DNA from: Bacteroidota bacterium | Lineage (GTDB): Bacteria; Bacteroidota; Bacteroidia; Bacteroidales; JAAUTT01 | DNA length: 64,000 nucleotides | NCBI GenBank assembly: GCA_030706405.1 | Contig: JAUZOO010000004.1 | Coordinates: 62,001 to 126,000 of the forward strand | Reading direction: 5' to 3' | Made by a program: the position numbers and the translations under genes | Part shown: one piece after another, positions 46,443 through 55,675 of the stretch | Position numbering within the stretch: the first letter of the stretch is position 1 | How the letters are laid out: each line of letters starts with the position of its first letter | The notes under the pieces: generated by a model | What the model was told of the DNA's origin: nothing | The model's input: only the letters and a program-made list of their open reading frames with translations | Database searches by the model: none

Positions 46443-47696
46443 ATGCCTACTAACATTCATGAAAAGAAATTCTACCCCTGGTTAGTTGTGTGTTTACTTT
46501 GGTTTGTGGCATTGCTGAATTATTTGGACCGGCAGATGCTTTCGACCATGAAACCCTCAATGATGCTTGACATCCCGGAATTGACCAAAGCCGAAAACTT
46601 TGGTCGTTTAATGGCCATCTTCCTTTGGATTTATGCGTTAATGAGCCCTATTTCGGGAATCATTGCCGACCGGTTAAACCGGAAATGGCTAATTATAAGC
46701 AGTCTTTGCATTTGGTCGGCCGTTACATTGTCCATGGGATATGCCACTACGTTTAATCAGATATACATTTTACGTGCAATTATGGGGGTAAGCGAAGCTT
46801 TTTACATTCCGGCAGCTTTATCATTAATTGCAGACTATCACCAAAGCAACACTCGCTCTATTGCTATTGGAATACATACTACCGGAATATACCTGGGACA
46901 GGCATTTGGCGGTTTTGGAGCTACTTTCTCCAGTCATTTTTCGTGGCACCTAACCTTTCAATCCGTTGGATTCATTGGTGTTATTTACAGTGTCCTCCTG
47001 ATAATTTTCATACAAGAAAAGAAAGCGTATACCATAGATGTAACTCAAAGAATAACCTTTGGAACAGAAATAAAAAAGATGTTCAAAGGGCTGGGCATAT
47101 TGTTCGGGAACATTGCTTTCTGGGTTTTACTTTTTTATTTCTCGGCTCCCAGTCTACCAGGATGGGCTGTTAAAAACTGGTTACCAACATTATTTTCCGA
47201 AACCCTTCATCTGAATATGGCGCAAGCCGGTCCAATTGCTACAATTACCATTGCCTCTGCTTCATTCTTTGGTGTGTTAATAGGCGGCTTTATCTCAGAC
47301 AAATGGGTTATGCGAAACCTTAAAGGGCGTATCTACACAGGAGTAATCGGCTTAGCCCTTACACTCCCTGCCCTCTTTTTGGTTGGCAGAGGCACAAGCA
47401 TGGAAACAATACTAACCGGAGGAATACTCTTTGGCTTGGGATTTGGAATCTTTGACACCAACAATATGCCCATCCTCTGCCAGTTTGTTGCTCCTCGATA
47501 CAGGGCAACCGGATATGGCATTATGAACTTAGCGGGCATCTCTGCGGGTGCTATTATTACAGAATTTTTAGGGAAAGCTGCCGACAATGGCGGAATGGGA
47601 CATGTATTCGTACTATTGACCGTTGTGGTGGTCGTTGCAATTATTTTTCAGCTTGTTACACTGCACCCGAAAACAATAAATATGATTGAAGATTAA
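46443..47696 (+). CDS. MFS transporter, anion:cation (hexuronate-type) symporter-like
   Basis: A 417-residue inner-membrane protein with about 12 predicted membrane spans. It begins FYPWLVVCLLWFVALLNYLD, whose LNYLDRQ matches the N-terminal signature of the ACS branch of the MFS, followed by the loop motif SGIIADRLNRKWLIISSLCI and MGVSEAFYIPAALSLIADYH. The second half has SFFGVLIGGFISDKWVMRNL and MNLAGISAGAIITEFLGKAA. ACS members carry sugar acids such as hexuronates. It is the last gene of the sugar-catabolism part and lies just before the strong hairpin that closes the region, next to a sugar-acid aldolase. The base composition is visibly more AT-rich than in the enzyme genes. Confidence 0.85.
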   Translation: MPTNIHEKKFYPWLVVCLLWFVALLNYLDRQMLSTMKPSMMLDIPELTKAENFGRLMAIFLWIYALMSPISGIIADRLNRKWLIISSLCIWSAVTLSMGYATTFNQIYILRAIMGVSEAFYIPAALSLIADYHQSNTRSIAIGIHTTGIYLGQAFGGFGATFSSHFSWHLTFQSVGFIGVIYSVLLIIFIQEKKAYTIDVTQRITFGTEIKKMFKGLGILFGNIAFWVLLFYFSAPSLPGWAVKNWLPTLFSETLHLNMAQAGPIATITIASASFFGVLIGGFISDKWVMRNLKGRIYTGVIGLALTLPALFLVGRGTSMETILTGGILFGLGFGIFDTNNMPILCQFVAPRYRATGYGIMNLAGISAGAIITEFLGKAADNGGMGHVFVLLTVVVVVAIIFQLVTLHPKTINMIED

Positions 47697-47920
47697 CGCT
47701 ATCGATAATATATTAATAAACTTTCTTTGCATTTATTCTTTTGACAAAAAGGCATGTATAGTCCTTCTTGCAGATCCTTTTCTTATCTGTTTTATTGAAG
47801 GTGCATAACTCAAATTTTGTTATCCGTCCTTTCTTGTTTAACCATTTTAATCGGGACGTCGGTTATCTTTTAAGTATTTTTTTGTTATCGAAAGCAGAGC
47901 CGAATCCACACTTTTTCATA

Positions 47921-47972
47921 TTAAACAAAATCGGGGAGGCTCAAAAAACTGAGACTCCCCGATTTTGTTTAA
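47921..47972. terminator. Strong bidirectional terminator closing the PUL
   Basis: An 18-bp perfect stem (TTAAACAAAATCGGGGAG with CTCCCCGATTTTGTTTAA) encloses a 16-nt loop that can pair further (ctca/tgag). A T-rich side flanks the stem. It lies 224 bp after the MFS gene and 222 bp before the next gene, and marks the border between the sugar locus and the surface-protein region. The 47697-47920 stretch has no gene. Confidence 0.85.
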
Positions 47973-48080
47973 CCATGTTTTTAACTTCCCTTTTTACTCA
48001 AAAAAACTTCCCATTTATACCATCTTTCAAAGAGCAATATAGGCAATTCTTATTTTTATGATTATCCCATATTTGTAACT

Positions 48081-48111
48081 ATTGTTTAATCTTATATACA
48101 AATTAAACAAT
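48081..48111. promoter_or_regulatory. 10-bp inverted repeat upstream of the first SUMF1-type gene
   Basis: ATTGTTTAAT (48081-48090) and ATTAAACAAT (48102-48111) are perfect inverted repeats with an 11-bp gap. A smaller palindrome GTTATA-gat-TATAAC lies at 48139-48153, with a taacttttg box behind it that is one base away from the -7 consensus. This could be an operator; the AT content makes chance occurrence possible. Confidence 0.4.
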
Positions 48112-48193
48112 ATTCGGTTATCAATTATACAACAAACCGTTATAGATTATAACTTTTGAACATTATAACGAAAATCAGATAAACATCAACAAT

Positions 48194-49714
48194 ATGAAAA
48201 GGATTATATTTTTTTTATTGATTTCATTTTTGCTTGCAAGTTATTCTTACGCCAACAATCTGCAAATTGGAGCTATCTCCAAAGTTGACAACACCCATCT
48301 GCAATTCTCCATTCAATGGGACAATAGTTGGAAAGTTACCGGAGGCCCAGCCAACTGGGATGCTGTTTGGATTTTTATTAAATATCAGGATTGTGCCACT
48401 AATTATTTACCATGGCAGCATGTTGGACTTAGCACTACCTCCAGCGACCACACGGTTACCGGAGGCGTTTTACAGATAGATGCAGTCCCTGACGGGAAAG
48501 GCGTATTTATTCATCGTTCAGCTGCAGGTAGCGGAAACATATCTTCGGCTACTGTAACCCTCAAAATGACGATGACCGATAACAGCTACAACTATCAGCT
48601 AAATGGCATCGAAATGGTTTATATACCTCAAGGAGCATTTTATGCTGGAGATGGAAACAGAGGAGCCGGGAATCAATATGGCTTTACCGGAAATAGTGCC
48701 CTCTCCCCATTATTAATTGACAATACCGTTCAATCAAATGGCCTAACAGCCAGCCAATATCTGGTCAACACAGGCTGGGGTTCATCGGCGGCTTTACCAT
48801 CAACATTCCCGATGGGTTATAATGCCTACTATTGCATGAAATACGAAATTAGTCAGGAAGCCTATGCGGCTTTTCTAAACACACTTACCTACGATCAGCA
48901 GCTTACCCGCTTTTCCAATGCTCCTAACTCAGCTACCGGAACATTTGTAATGGCAGGACTTCCTAATCCTCAAAACTGCAGAAACGGCTTACGAATTAAA
49001 ACATCTGGCCAGGTTAGCAATATTCCGGCTATTGTAGGATGTGACCTTAACCTTAACGGCACTTTTGACGAAGCTGACGATGGACAAAATGTTGCATGCA
49101 ACTGGCTTAGCTGGTCCGACCTGATGGCTTTTCTCGACTGGGCAGCCTTACGCCCAATGACTGAATTTGAATTTGAAAAAGCTTGTAGAGGAAGTGCGTC
49201 TCCGGTAGCCGGAGAATATGCTTGGGGAACAACAACTCTTCTGGCCGCAAATTCAGGGGCAATAGCTTATCCCGGAGCAACAAACGAAATATCCATTACT
49301 ACAGGGGCCGGACTTTGCGCTCACAATGTTAACTCATACACTAGCAGAGGTCCGCTGCGCTGTGGGTTTGCAGCCAGTTTAACATCAACCCGCACAGTTG
49401 CAGGAGCAACATTTTACGGAGTCATGGAAATGTCGGGGAATGTATCAGAGCAATGTTTGGGAGGGTATAGTTACAATTATAGCTCATTTACTACTCAAAA
49501 TGGCGATGGCAACCTAACATCCACAGGAATTGCAGACACTCCTAACTGGCCACTCGTCGGAGGCGGAAATGCGGGAGGCGGAACATGCAGGGGGGGGAAC
49601 TGGTATGACAATAGTAGCAACCTTGGACAAGTCAGCAACCGCGACTGGATGACCTGGAACGGAAACCAGAGCAAAGACAGTCGCGTTGGAGGGCGTGGAG
49701 TTCGCACCTTTTAA
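48194..49714 (+). CDS. Exported SUMF1/FGE-fold surface protein, first tandem copy
   Basis: A 506-residue protein with signal peptide MKRIIFFLLISFLLASYSYA. Residues 22-130 are a beta-sandwich with FSIQWDNSWKVTGGPANWDA and VWIFIKYQDCATNYLPWQHV. Residues of about 138-506 are a formylglycine-generating-enzyme (SUMF1) fold: GIEMVYIPQGAFYAGDGNRG, AYYCMKYEISQEAYAAFLNT, LRPMTEFEFEKACRGSASPV, GVMEMSGNVSEQCLGG and a terminal RGGNWYDNSSNLGQVSNRDW ending VGGRGVRTF. The Cys pair that binds copper in true FGE just after the GG-S/N-W motif is absent, so it is probably a binding or structural surface module rather than an enzyme. No type IX sorting domain is visible. A close paralogue follows 94 bp downstream. 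Confidence 0.82.
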   Translation: MKRIIFFLLISFLLASYSYANNLQIGAISKVDNTHLQFSIQWDNSWKVTGGPANWDAVWIFIKYQDCATNYLPWQHVGLSTTSSDHTVTGGVLQIDAVPDGKGVFIHRSAAGSGNISSATVTLKMTMTDNSYNYQLNGIEMVYIPQGAFYAGDGNRGAGNQYGFTGNSALSPLLIDNTVQSNGLTASQYLVNTGWGSSAALPSTFPMGYNAYYCMKYEISQEAYAAFLNTLTYDQQLTRFSNAPNSATGTFVMAGLPNPQNCRNGLRIKTSGQVSNIPAIVGCDLNLNGTFDEADDGQNVACNWLSWSDLMAFLDWAALRPMTEFEFEKACRGSASPVAGEYAWGTTTLLAANSGAIAYPGATNEISITTGAGLCAHNVNSYTSRGPLRCGFAASLTSTRTVAGATFYGVMEMSGNVSEQCLGGYSYNYSSFTTQNGDGNLTSTGIADTPNWPLVGGGNAGGGTCRGGNWYDNSSNLGQVSNRDWMTWNGNQSKDSRVGGRGVRTF

Positions 49715-49808
49715 TAAAACATGCGCTATTGTCTAAAACAAAGATGTATTATTAAAGATAACTCTTCTGTTCCAAGCTAATAAACATCACAACTTTGAAT
49801 AAAATATT

Positions 49809-51323
49809 ATGAAACGACTTATCATATTTCCGATTATCATCTTTTTATTTACACATTCATTTGCTAACAATCTGCAATTAGGCACTCCGGTAATCTCCGA
49901 TCCTACTCACATCAAATTTACAATCCAATGGGACAATAGTTGGAAAGTCTCAAGCGGTCCCGGAAACTGGGATGCTGTATGGATATTCATCAAATACCAG
50001 GATTGTGCAACCAACTATTTGCCATGGCAGCATGTCGGATTAAGTACCACTTCAAGCGATCATACTGTAAATGGCGGGGTTTTACAAATTGATGCTACTA
50101 GTGATGGCAAGGGCGTTTTTATTCGCAGAATTGCCAATGGAAGCGGGAATATCTCCTCTGCTACAGTAACCTTAAAAATGAATATTACTGATGCCTCTTA
50201 TAACTATCAGCTTAACGGCGTAGAAATGGCTTATGTTCCTCAGGGAGCATTCTATATTGGCGATGGGAACAGGGGGGCTGGTAACCAATACGGTTTCACT
50301 GGGGATGGCGCCTTAGCCCCTAAACTGATAGATGCCTCTGTTCAAGCATCCGGTTTAACGGCTGCCCAATACCTATCAAACACCACATGGGGATCAACGG
50401 CTGCATTACCGCCAACATTCCCCTTTGGGTACAACGGGTTCTACACTATGAAATATGAAATCAGCCAGGAAGAATATGTGGCATTTTTAAATACAATTAC
50501 ATACGACCAGCAACTAGGGCGTTTCAATGCTGCGCCAAATTCAACCGCAGGTACCTTTGTGTTAGCTGGCTCGCCCAACCCGTCGCACTGCCGCAATGGC
50601 ATCAAAATAAAAACTCCCGGAACCGTTAATAACATACCCGCAGTAGTGGGTTGTGACCTTAACCTTAACGGAACTTTTGACGAAGTTGACGACGGAAAAG
50701 ATGTGGCATGCAACTGGCTTAGCTGGGCAGACCTTATCGCTTACCTCGATTGGGCTGCTTTACGCCCCATGACTGAATTCGAATTTGAAAAAATATGCAG
50801 AGGAACAGCTTCTCCGGTAGCCAATGAATATGTATGGGGTACAACTACAATACTGGCAACTAATGCTGGTTCAATTGCATATCCGGGAGCTGCAAATGAA
50901 ACAGCCCTTACTCCCGGTGCCGGGCTCTGTGCTTATGCTGTTGGAGCCATTGCCAACAGGGGGCCATTACGTTGCGGTTTTGCGGCAACCTCTACAACAA
51001 ACCGGGCTCAAGCCGGAGCTTCCTATTATGGAGCTATGGACATGGCTGGTAATGTGTTCGAACAATGCATAGGAGGCATGAGCTATAACTACAGCACCTT
51101 CACCAATGTCAATGGTGATGGAAACCTTACTTCAACAGGTTTAGCTGACACTCCAAACTGGCCGGCTAATGGCGGTGGAGACCAGGGAGGCATCTATCGT
51201 GGAGGCAACTGGTACGACAATGGCTGGCAATATTGTATCACCAGCAACCGTGATTGGCTTAACAACGGAACCAATCGAAATAAGGATTACAGAGCAGGAG
51301 GAAGAGGAGTACGCTCATTCTAA
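49809..51323 (+). CDS. Exported SUMF1/FGE-fold surface protein, second tandem copy
   Basis: A 504-residue paralogue of the preceding protein, colinear over its full length, with signal peptide MKRLIIFPIIIFLFTHSFAN. The core YQDCATNYLPWQHVGLSTTS is identical in both, while the DNA differs at many synonymous positions, so the duplication is old and the protein is under purifying selection. Domain order is the same: an N-terminal sandwich with WDNSWKVSSGPGNWDAVWIF, then a SUMF1 fold from GVEMAYVPQGAFYIGDGNRG to VGGRGVRSF-type end (here AGGRGVRSF). The Cys pair after GGNW is again missing. It probably shares regulation and surface location with its neighbour and with the repeat protein downstream. 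Confidence 0.82.
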   Translation: MKRLIIFPIIIFLFTHSFANNLQLGTPVISDPTHIKFTIQWDNSWKVSSGPGNWDAVWIFIKYQDCATNYLPWQHVGLSTTSSDHTVNGGVLQIDATSDGKGVFIRRIANGSGNISSATVTLKMNITDASYNYQLNGVEMAYVPQGAFYIGDGNRGAGNQYGFTGDGALAPKLIDASVQASGLTAAQYLSNTTWGSTAALPPTFPFGYNGFYTMKYEISQEEYVAFLNTITYDQQLGRFNAAPNSTAGTFVLAGSPNPSHCRNGIKIKTPGTVNNIPAVVGCDLNLNGTFDEVDDGKDVACNWLSWADLIAYLDWAALRPMTEFEFEKICRGTASPVANEYVWGTTTILATNAGSIAYPGAANETALTPGAGLCAYAVGAIANRGPLRCGFAATSTTNRAQAGASYYGAMDMAGNVFEQCIGGMSYNYSTFTNVNGDGNLTSTGLADTPNWPANGGGDQGGIYRGGNWYDNGWQYCITSNRDWLNNGTNRNKDYRAGGRGVRSF

Positions 51324-51366
51324 TTCTGAATTTCGTCAGTAACCTCGCAAGCCTTTTATTATAAAT

Positions 51367-51414
51367 ACAGCATCTTATATCCGTGAGTTTTAGAAGCTCT
51401 CCGGAAGATGCTGT
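51367..51414. terminator. Hairpin between the second SUMF1 gene and the repeat-protein gene
   Basis: ACAGCATCTT (51367-51376) and AAGATGCTGT (51405-51414) form a perfect 10-bp stem with a 28-nt loop. There is no T-run, so it may be a weak terminator or an RNA processing structure just before the next start codon (51435). Confidence 0.4.
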
Positions 51415-51434
51415 GATTCGAAAAATAAGATTAG

Positions 51435-54400
51435 ATGCTTTTTCGGCATAAGTATATATTTCTACTTGTAGGCCTTATTTTCATTCCTTTCAATTTATTT
51501 GCTCAATTTAAGGGGGGCAATGCGAATGGCGGAGATAGCAAATCGCTAGTCCAGTCATCATGTACCCCTTCGGAAAATACCAGCATTTATTTTGGAGGAA
51601 ATGCCAATGGAGCTTCCGTTGTCGGGTTATCCCAATCGACATGCCCGTCGCCGGAAAATGGGAATATATACCTGGGAGGAAGTGCGAATGGGGCTTCAAT
51701 TCAAAAGCTTATTTCAACTACTTGCTCCGCGCCCGAAAACCTAAACATTTTCACCGGTGGGGGTAGTGGAAAATTTGCACAACGTTTAGTTCAATCATCC
51801 TGTCCTTTTCCCGAAAATACGAATATTTTCTACGGAGGAAATGCGAATGGGGCTTCATCGCAATATATAACCAATTGTCCGGTTGCCGTTCCGGTAAATA
51901 TATTTATCGGAGGAAATACAGATGGTTACGCGGCAAACAAATTAACCCAAACAACGTGCTCTTCGCCCGAGAATGTGAATGTTTTTGCTGGCGGCAACGC
52001 GGATGGTTACGCAATTAATAAACTGGCTCAATCGTCGTGTACTCCTTCTGAAGCTTTAAATCTATTCTTTGGGGGTAATGCCGATGGATATGCCGCCAAT
52101 AGCTTAACGCAATCCGTATGCCCGCCTGCCGAAAACATGGTCATTTCTTTAGGAGGTAATGCCGATGGACAAGCCATCGGCAATTTGACACAATCTATTT
52201 GTCCGGGACCAGAAAATTCAAACATTTTCTTTGGTGGAGATGCGGACGGATATGCCAAGCAAACTCTTACTCAAAGCATCTGTGCAGCTCCGGAAAATAC
52301 CTTTATTTTCCAGGGAGGAGTTGCCGACGGCGATGCAATCGGAAATCTCACACAAACAACGTGTCCGGCTCCAGAGAATTTAAACATCTTTGTGGGAGGT
52401 TTTGCCGACGGTTACGTTATGCAATCATTAACCCAACAAATCTGTCCGGCTCCAGAGAATGTCAATATATTTTTGGGAGGAACGGCCGACGGGCAAGCGG
52501 TCAAATCGTTTATCCAACAAACATGTCCTGCTCCGGAGAATATCAATATATTCCAAGGAGGAAATGCGGATGGCTACTTCGTTCAAAAACTCATTCAATC
52601 AACCTGTTCTACACCAGAAAATATCGACATCTTTATGGGAGGAACGGCCAACGGAGATGCATTTCAACGGCTAACCAACTGTACTCCTCCCGAAATAATT
52701 AGCATTTATTTTGGGGGTAATGCTAACGGAGGCGCTACGGCGACCATCACAAATTGTCCTTCGGGGTTGTATGCCGTCAATATTTACACCGGAGGCGAAG
52801 CTAACGGTGCATCGGTGCAGACCCTGAAGCAAAGTACATGTACCTATCCTGAAAACCTTAATATTTACCTGGGCGGATATGCCAATGGCGCGGCCAGCCA
52901 AATCAAAAAACAAAGCACCTGTGCCCCTTCCGAAAATCTCAATATTTACCTCGGCGGAGATGCTAATGGAGCCGCATATCAAATCAAGAAACAAAGCACT
53001 TGCACTCCTCCGGAAAACCTCGATATTTATCTTGGCGGGTATGCTAACGGCGCCGCATATCAAATCAAGAAACAAAGTACCTGTACTCCTCCGGAAAATC
53101 TCAACATTTACCTCGGCGGAGATGCTAATGGAGCGGCCAGTCAGACAATCAAAGGCTCAACCTGCCCAACTCCCCAAAACTGGAACATATTCTTTGGAGG
53201 TAATGCCGACGGTTTTGCTACGCGCTCTTTAATTCAGCCCTATTACTGGACGGGCGATGTTGACCACAATTGGCATAATCCATTAAACTGGTCTTCAACC
53301 TATGTACCTGATGTCAACTCATTGGTAATTATTCCGAACGTAGTTAACTACCCTATCATATCGGCAGCCACTGCAACATCCAAATCGATAGTCATTCAAA
53401 CGGGTTCACGGCTTGATATTAATCAGGATCTATCCGCTGAGTTCAACATACAGAATGACGGAACTATAAATGCCTCGGGCAGTCCTACAGTCTCTATTGG
53501 CGGAGACCTTGCCAGCCAAAATGGAACGTTTAACTCCGGGAACTCCAAAGTGGTATTTAAGGCAGCTTCGGGCGCTCAATCTGTAAATATTAATTCAGGT
53601 GACTTGTACGATATGGAAGTAAAAACAGGAGCGACGGCCTCTTGTCAATTAACCGGAAATATCGTTGTCCGTCGAGACCTTACAATCACTTCCGGAAGCT
53701 TGGACGCGTCTTCCTATAGTCTATCCATTGGAAGAAACTGGAACGATAATGGCACTTTCATTGCAGGTTCTGGTAATGTCACGTTTAACGGTTCGAACCA
53801 GGCTATTAGTAATCCTGCCGATGAGCATTTCTACACCTTAACCATTACCAATAATACCCAGGTTACAACAAACTGCAACGTTACTGCAACCAATAACCTC
53901 ACATTTCAATCAGGGGTTATCACTACAGGAACAAACCAGCTCACTCTTGGTAGCGGATTAACATCACCGGGGACACTCGCCTATACTTCAGGTCGGATAG
54001 TGGGTAAACTGGAACGCTGGATTACGGCTAACGGCAATTACACCTTCCCTATAGCTACATTGGGGAACATGGAAACCGCCACACTTTCCGTAAACAGCCT
54101 CTCTACACCCGGCTCGGTAGTTGCTTACTTTTTATCGGGCAATCCCGGAACCGGAGGATTACCGTTAACCGAATCAGTAATAATTTCCAAGACATTTACC
54201 GAAGGCTATTGGAACCTGACGGCAGCCAATGGACTGGTTGTGGGCGATTATAGTTTAAAATTAGAAGCTAACGGATTTACAAGTTCTTATTTCAACAACG
54301 ACGCCCGTATACTTAAACGCACCAATAACGGAGGCTGGACACTAGATGGCACGCATACAGATGCTTCCTCGCTGTATTGCTACCGAAACAATTTAACCGG

Positions 54401-54785
54401 CGGCATTTCCCCATTAGGCTCTCAATTTGCAATAGGTACATTCGACTGCTATGGCGGACAGGTTTCGGATAATTATACAATCTGCGTCGGACAGGATGTC
54501 CCCTCATTTACGAGTCTCACAGCGGCTAAAGGCGGTGCAAATAATTTTACCTACACATGGCAATATACCACTAATACAAGTGCGGTTGCGGGCGATTCCA
54601 ACTGGACAGATATACCCCTATCAAACACTCCGGCATATGACTATGGAACATTGTCGTCGTCCACTCGTTTTGTTAGAAAAGCCGTTGGAACAGGATGTTT
54701 AATGCCGGTTTATTCCAATACTCTTACAATTAAAACAAACCCGTTACCAGCAACCGGCCCTATTTACCGGCTGCCCAACAACTAA
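51435..54785 (+). CDS. Repeat-rich exported surface protein with 22 Cys-containing 27-residue repeats
   Basis: A 1,116-residue protein with signal peptide MLFRHKYIFLLVGLIFIPFN. Residues 25-602 are 22 tandem repeats with consensus IFxGGNADGYA followed by LTQSTCPxPENxN; 21 carry one Cys at the same place, so a regular disulfide or solenoid structure is likely. Residues of about 603-950 are a beta-rich surface module starting YYWTGDVDHNWHNPLNWSST, containing NLTFQSGVITTGTNQLTL-type strands, followed by an Ig/PKD-like domain (CVGQDVPSFTSLTAAKGGAN). The protein ends NPLPATGPIYRLPNN. The convergent giant adhesin has nearly the same last 15 residues. I know no name for the repeat. Adhesion or formation of a surface filament is inferred from the composition. 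No type IX sorting domain or membrane anchor is visible at the C-terminus. Confidence 0.85.
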   Translation: MLFRHKYIFLLVGLIFIPFNLFAQFKGGNANGGDSKSLVQSSCTPSENTSIYFGGNANGASVVGLSQSTCPSPENGNIYLGGSANGASIQKLISTTCSAPENLNIFTGGGSGKFAQRLVQSSCPFPENTNIFYGGNANGASSQYITNCPVAVPVNIFIGGNTDGYAANKLTQTTCSSPENVNVFAGGNADGYAINKLAQSSCTPSEALNLFFGGNADGYAANSLTQSVCPPAENMVISLGGNADGQAIGNLTQSICPGPENSNIFFGGDADGYAKQTLTQSICAAPENTFIFQGGVADGDAIGNLTQTTCPAPENLNIFVGGFADGYVMQSLTQQICPAPENVNIFLGGTADGQAVKSFIQQTCPAPENINIFQGGNADGYFVQKLIQSTCSTPENIDIFMGGTANGDAFQRLTNCTPPEIISIYFGGNANGGATATITNCPSGLYAVNIYTGGEANGASVQTLKQSTCTYPENLNIYLGGYANGAASQIKKQSTCAPSENLNIYLGGDANGAAYQIKKQSTCTPPENLDIYLGGYANGAAYQIKKQSTCTPPENLNIYLGGDANGAASQTIKGSTCPTPQNWNIFFGGNADGFATRSLIQPYYWTGDVDHNWHNPLNWSSTYVPDVNSLVIIPNVVNYPIISAATATSKSIVIQTGSRLDINQDLSAEFNIQNDGTINASGSPTVSIGGDLASQNGTFNSGNSKVVFKAASGAQSVNINSGDLYDMEVKTGATASCQLTGNIVVRRDLTITSGSLDASSYSLSIGRNWNDNGTFIAGSGNVTFNGSNQAISNPADEHFYTLTITNNTQVTTNCNVTATNNLTFQSGVITTGTNQLTLGSGLTSPGTLAYTSGRIVGKLERWITANGNYTFPIATLGNMETATLSVNSLSTPGSVVAYFLSGNPGTGGLPLTESVIISKTFTEGYWNLTAANGLVVGDYSLKLEANGFTSSYFNNDARILKRTNNGGWTLDGTHTDASSLYCYRNNLTGGISPLGSQFAIGTFDCYGGQVSDNYTICVGQDVPSFTSLTAAKGGANNFTYTWQYTTNTSAVAGDSNWTDIPLSNTPAYDYGTLSSSTRFVRKAVGTGCLMPVYSNTLTIKTNPLPATGPIYRLPNN
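51507..53240 (+). repeat. Array of 81-bp coding repeats
   Basis: About 21.4 copies of an 81-bp unit encode the 27-residue repeats. Units 17-21 (about 52,790-53,170) are highly similar in DNA (aaatcaagaaacaaagcac recurs with 1-2 changes), which points to recent duplication; earlier units keep the protein pattern but have diverged in DNA. Units 4, 5, 15 and 16 are one or two residues shorter. Such arrays are prone to copy-number change by slippage or recombination. Confidence 0.9.
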
Positions 54786-54958
54786 ACGACTGTTTGTCAC
54801 AATACATTCTCTATTCTATAAAAACTAAACAGGTTTATTAGTGATATTTAGACTATTAGTTTGTTTAATTCATATTTTTCATATTTTTATAAAGATATTT
54901 TACAACTTATTGTTAATCTCAAAAATTTAATTTATGAATTCGCAAAATGGAAATGTAA

Positions 54959-55669
54959 TGGTCGAGCTATTCGACCTGGTTCACACCTCGTAAAGACGAC
55001 CGCTTTGGTCGCGTTATTACCTCAAAATCATTAACTCCCGACGATCTTGCCGACATTGTTGCCTTTCGGCGTACCGATCTCAATCCGGCCACAGTAAAAA
55101 TAGCATTCCAGCTACTCAAAGACGCGGCTATTGAACAAATCGCCAACGGTGCCTCGGTAAACTTCGGGCTTGGGTATTTCTCCCTGGGAGTAAACGGCGT
55201 GTTTATTGGCGACAATGCACAATGGGACACTTCACAGCACTCCCTATCGGTTAATCTGGCACCAACCGCCGAACTGCGCGAGGCCATTAAAAACACCAGC
55301 GTTAATGTGCGCGGTATGGCAGCATCGGGTATGGCCATCAACGCTGTTACCGACGTAGCATCCGGCGAAACCAACACCAAACTTACTCCCGGTGGAGGCG
55401 TAAACATTACGGGATGCAAACTCAAAATTGACGGCGACGAAGCCAGCACCGGCCTGCACCTCCACAAACAGGATGGCGGGGCTCCAATTACCATCCCCCG
55501 GACGGCAATCCTCGTAAACGACCCGTCCAAAATAAGCTTTGTAATGCCAGCAGACTTACCTGAAGGCGATTATAAGCTCTCCATTTCTACTCAGTTTTCG
55601 GGAACCGGCAAACTGTTAAAGGAGGTGCGTTCTTTCACCTTCGACTACGTGCTAAACATAATTTACTAA
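54959..55669 (+). CDS. HU-like DNA-binding protein with DUF4469 domain, 5' end disrupted
   Basis: The frame is open from 54959 and encodes about 236 residues. The first part (SSYSTWFTPRKDDRFGRVIT, LTPDDLADIVAFRRTDLNPA, TVKIAFQLLKDAAIEQIANG, GYFSLGVNGVFIGDNAQWDT) is a HU-like DNA-binding fold; the rest (GGVNITGCKLKIDGDEASTG, SKISFVMPADLPEGDYKLSI) is the Ig-like DUF4469 domain. The start is anomalous. In frame, ATG (54947) GAA ATG (54953) is followed at once by TAA (54956) and then TGG, so no ATG or TTG start lies between the stop and the GTG at 55199, which would cut off the HU half. A substitution in the TAA codon, a one-base indel linking it to the ATG at 54934, or a rare ATT start would explain it. 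It may be a recent pseudogene. Confidence 0.75.
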   Translation, partial: WSSYSTWFTPRKDDRFGRVITSKSLTPDDLADIVAFRRTDLNPATVKIAFQLLKDAAIEQIANGASVNFGLGYFSLGVNGVFIGDNAQWDTSQHSLSVNLAPTAELREAIKNTSVNVRGMAASGMAINAVTDVASGETNTKLTPGGGVNITGCKLKIDGDEASTGLHLHKQDGGAPITIPRTAILVNDPSKISFVMPADLPEGDYKLSISTQFSGTGKLLKEVRSFTFDYVLNIIY

Positions 55670-55675
55670 GCACGG

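Noticed and set aside
47768-48061. 97-codon + strand frame across the terminator region
   Set aside because: It passes through the 18-bp hairpin and has no convincing start or protein features.
51507-53240. CRISPR-like regular repetition in the 81-bp array
   Set aside because: The repeats are in frame, encode a regular 27-residue protein unit, have no unique spacers, and no cas genes are near.
54738-54785. LPATG/LPVTG near the C-termini as sortase signals
   Set aside because: There is no following hydrophobic segment or positive tail, and sortase anchoring is not expected in Bacteroidota; only the shared tail itself is kept as a finding.
55199-55669. GTG at 55199 as the true start of the HU-like gene
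   Set aside because: The conserved HU half lies upstream in the same frame, so this start would truncate the first domain; the problem is the stop at 54956.
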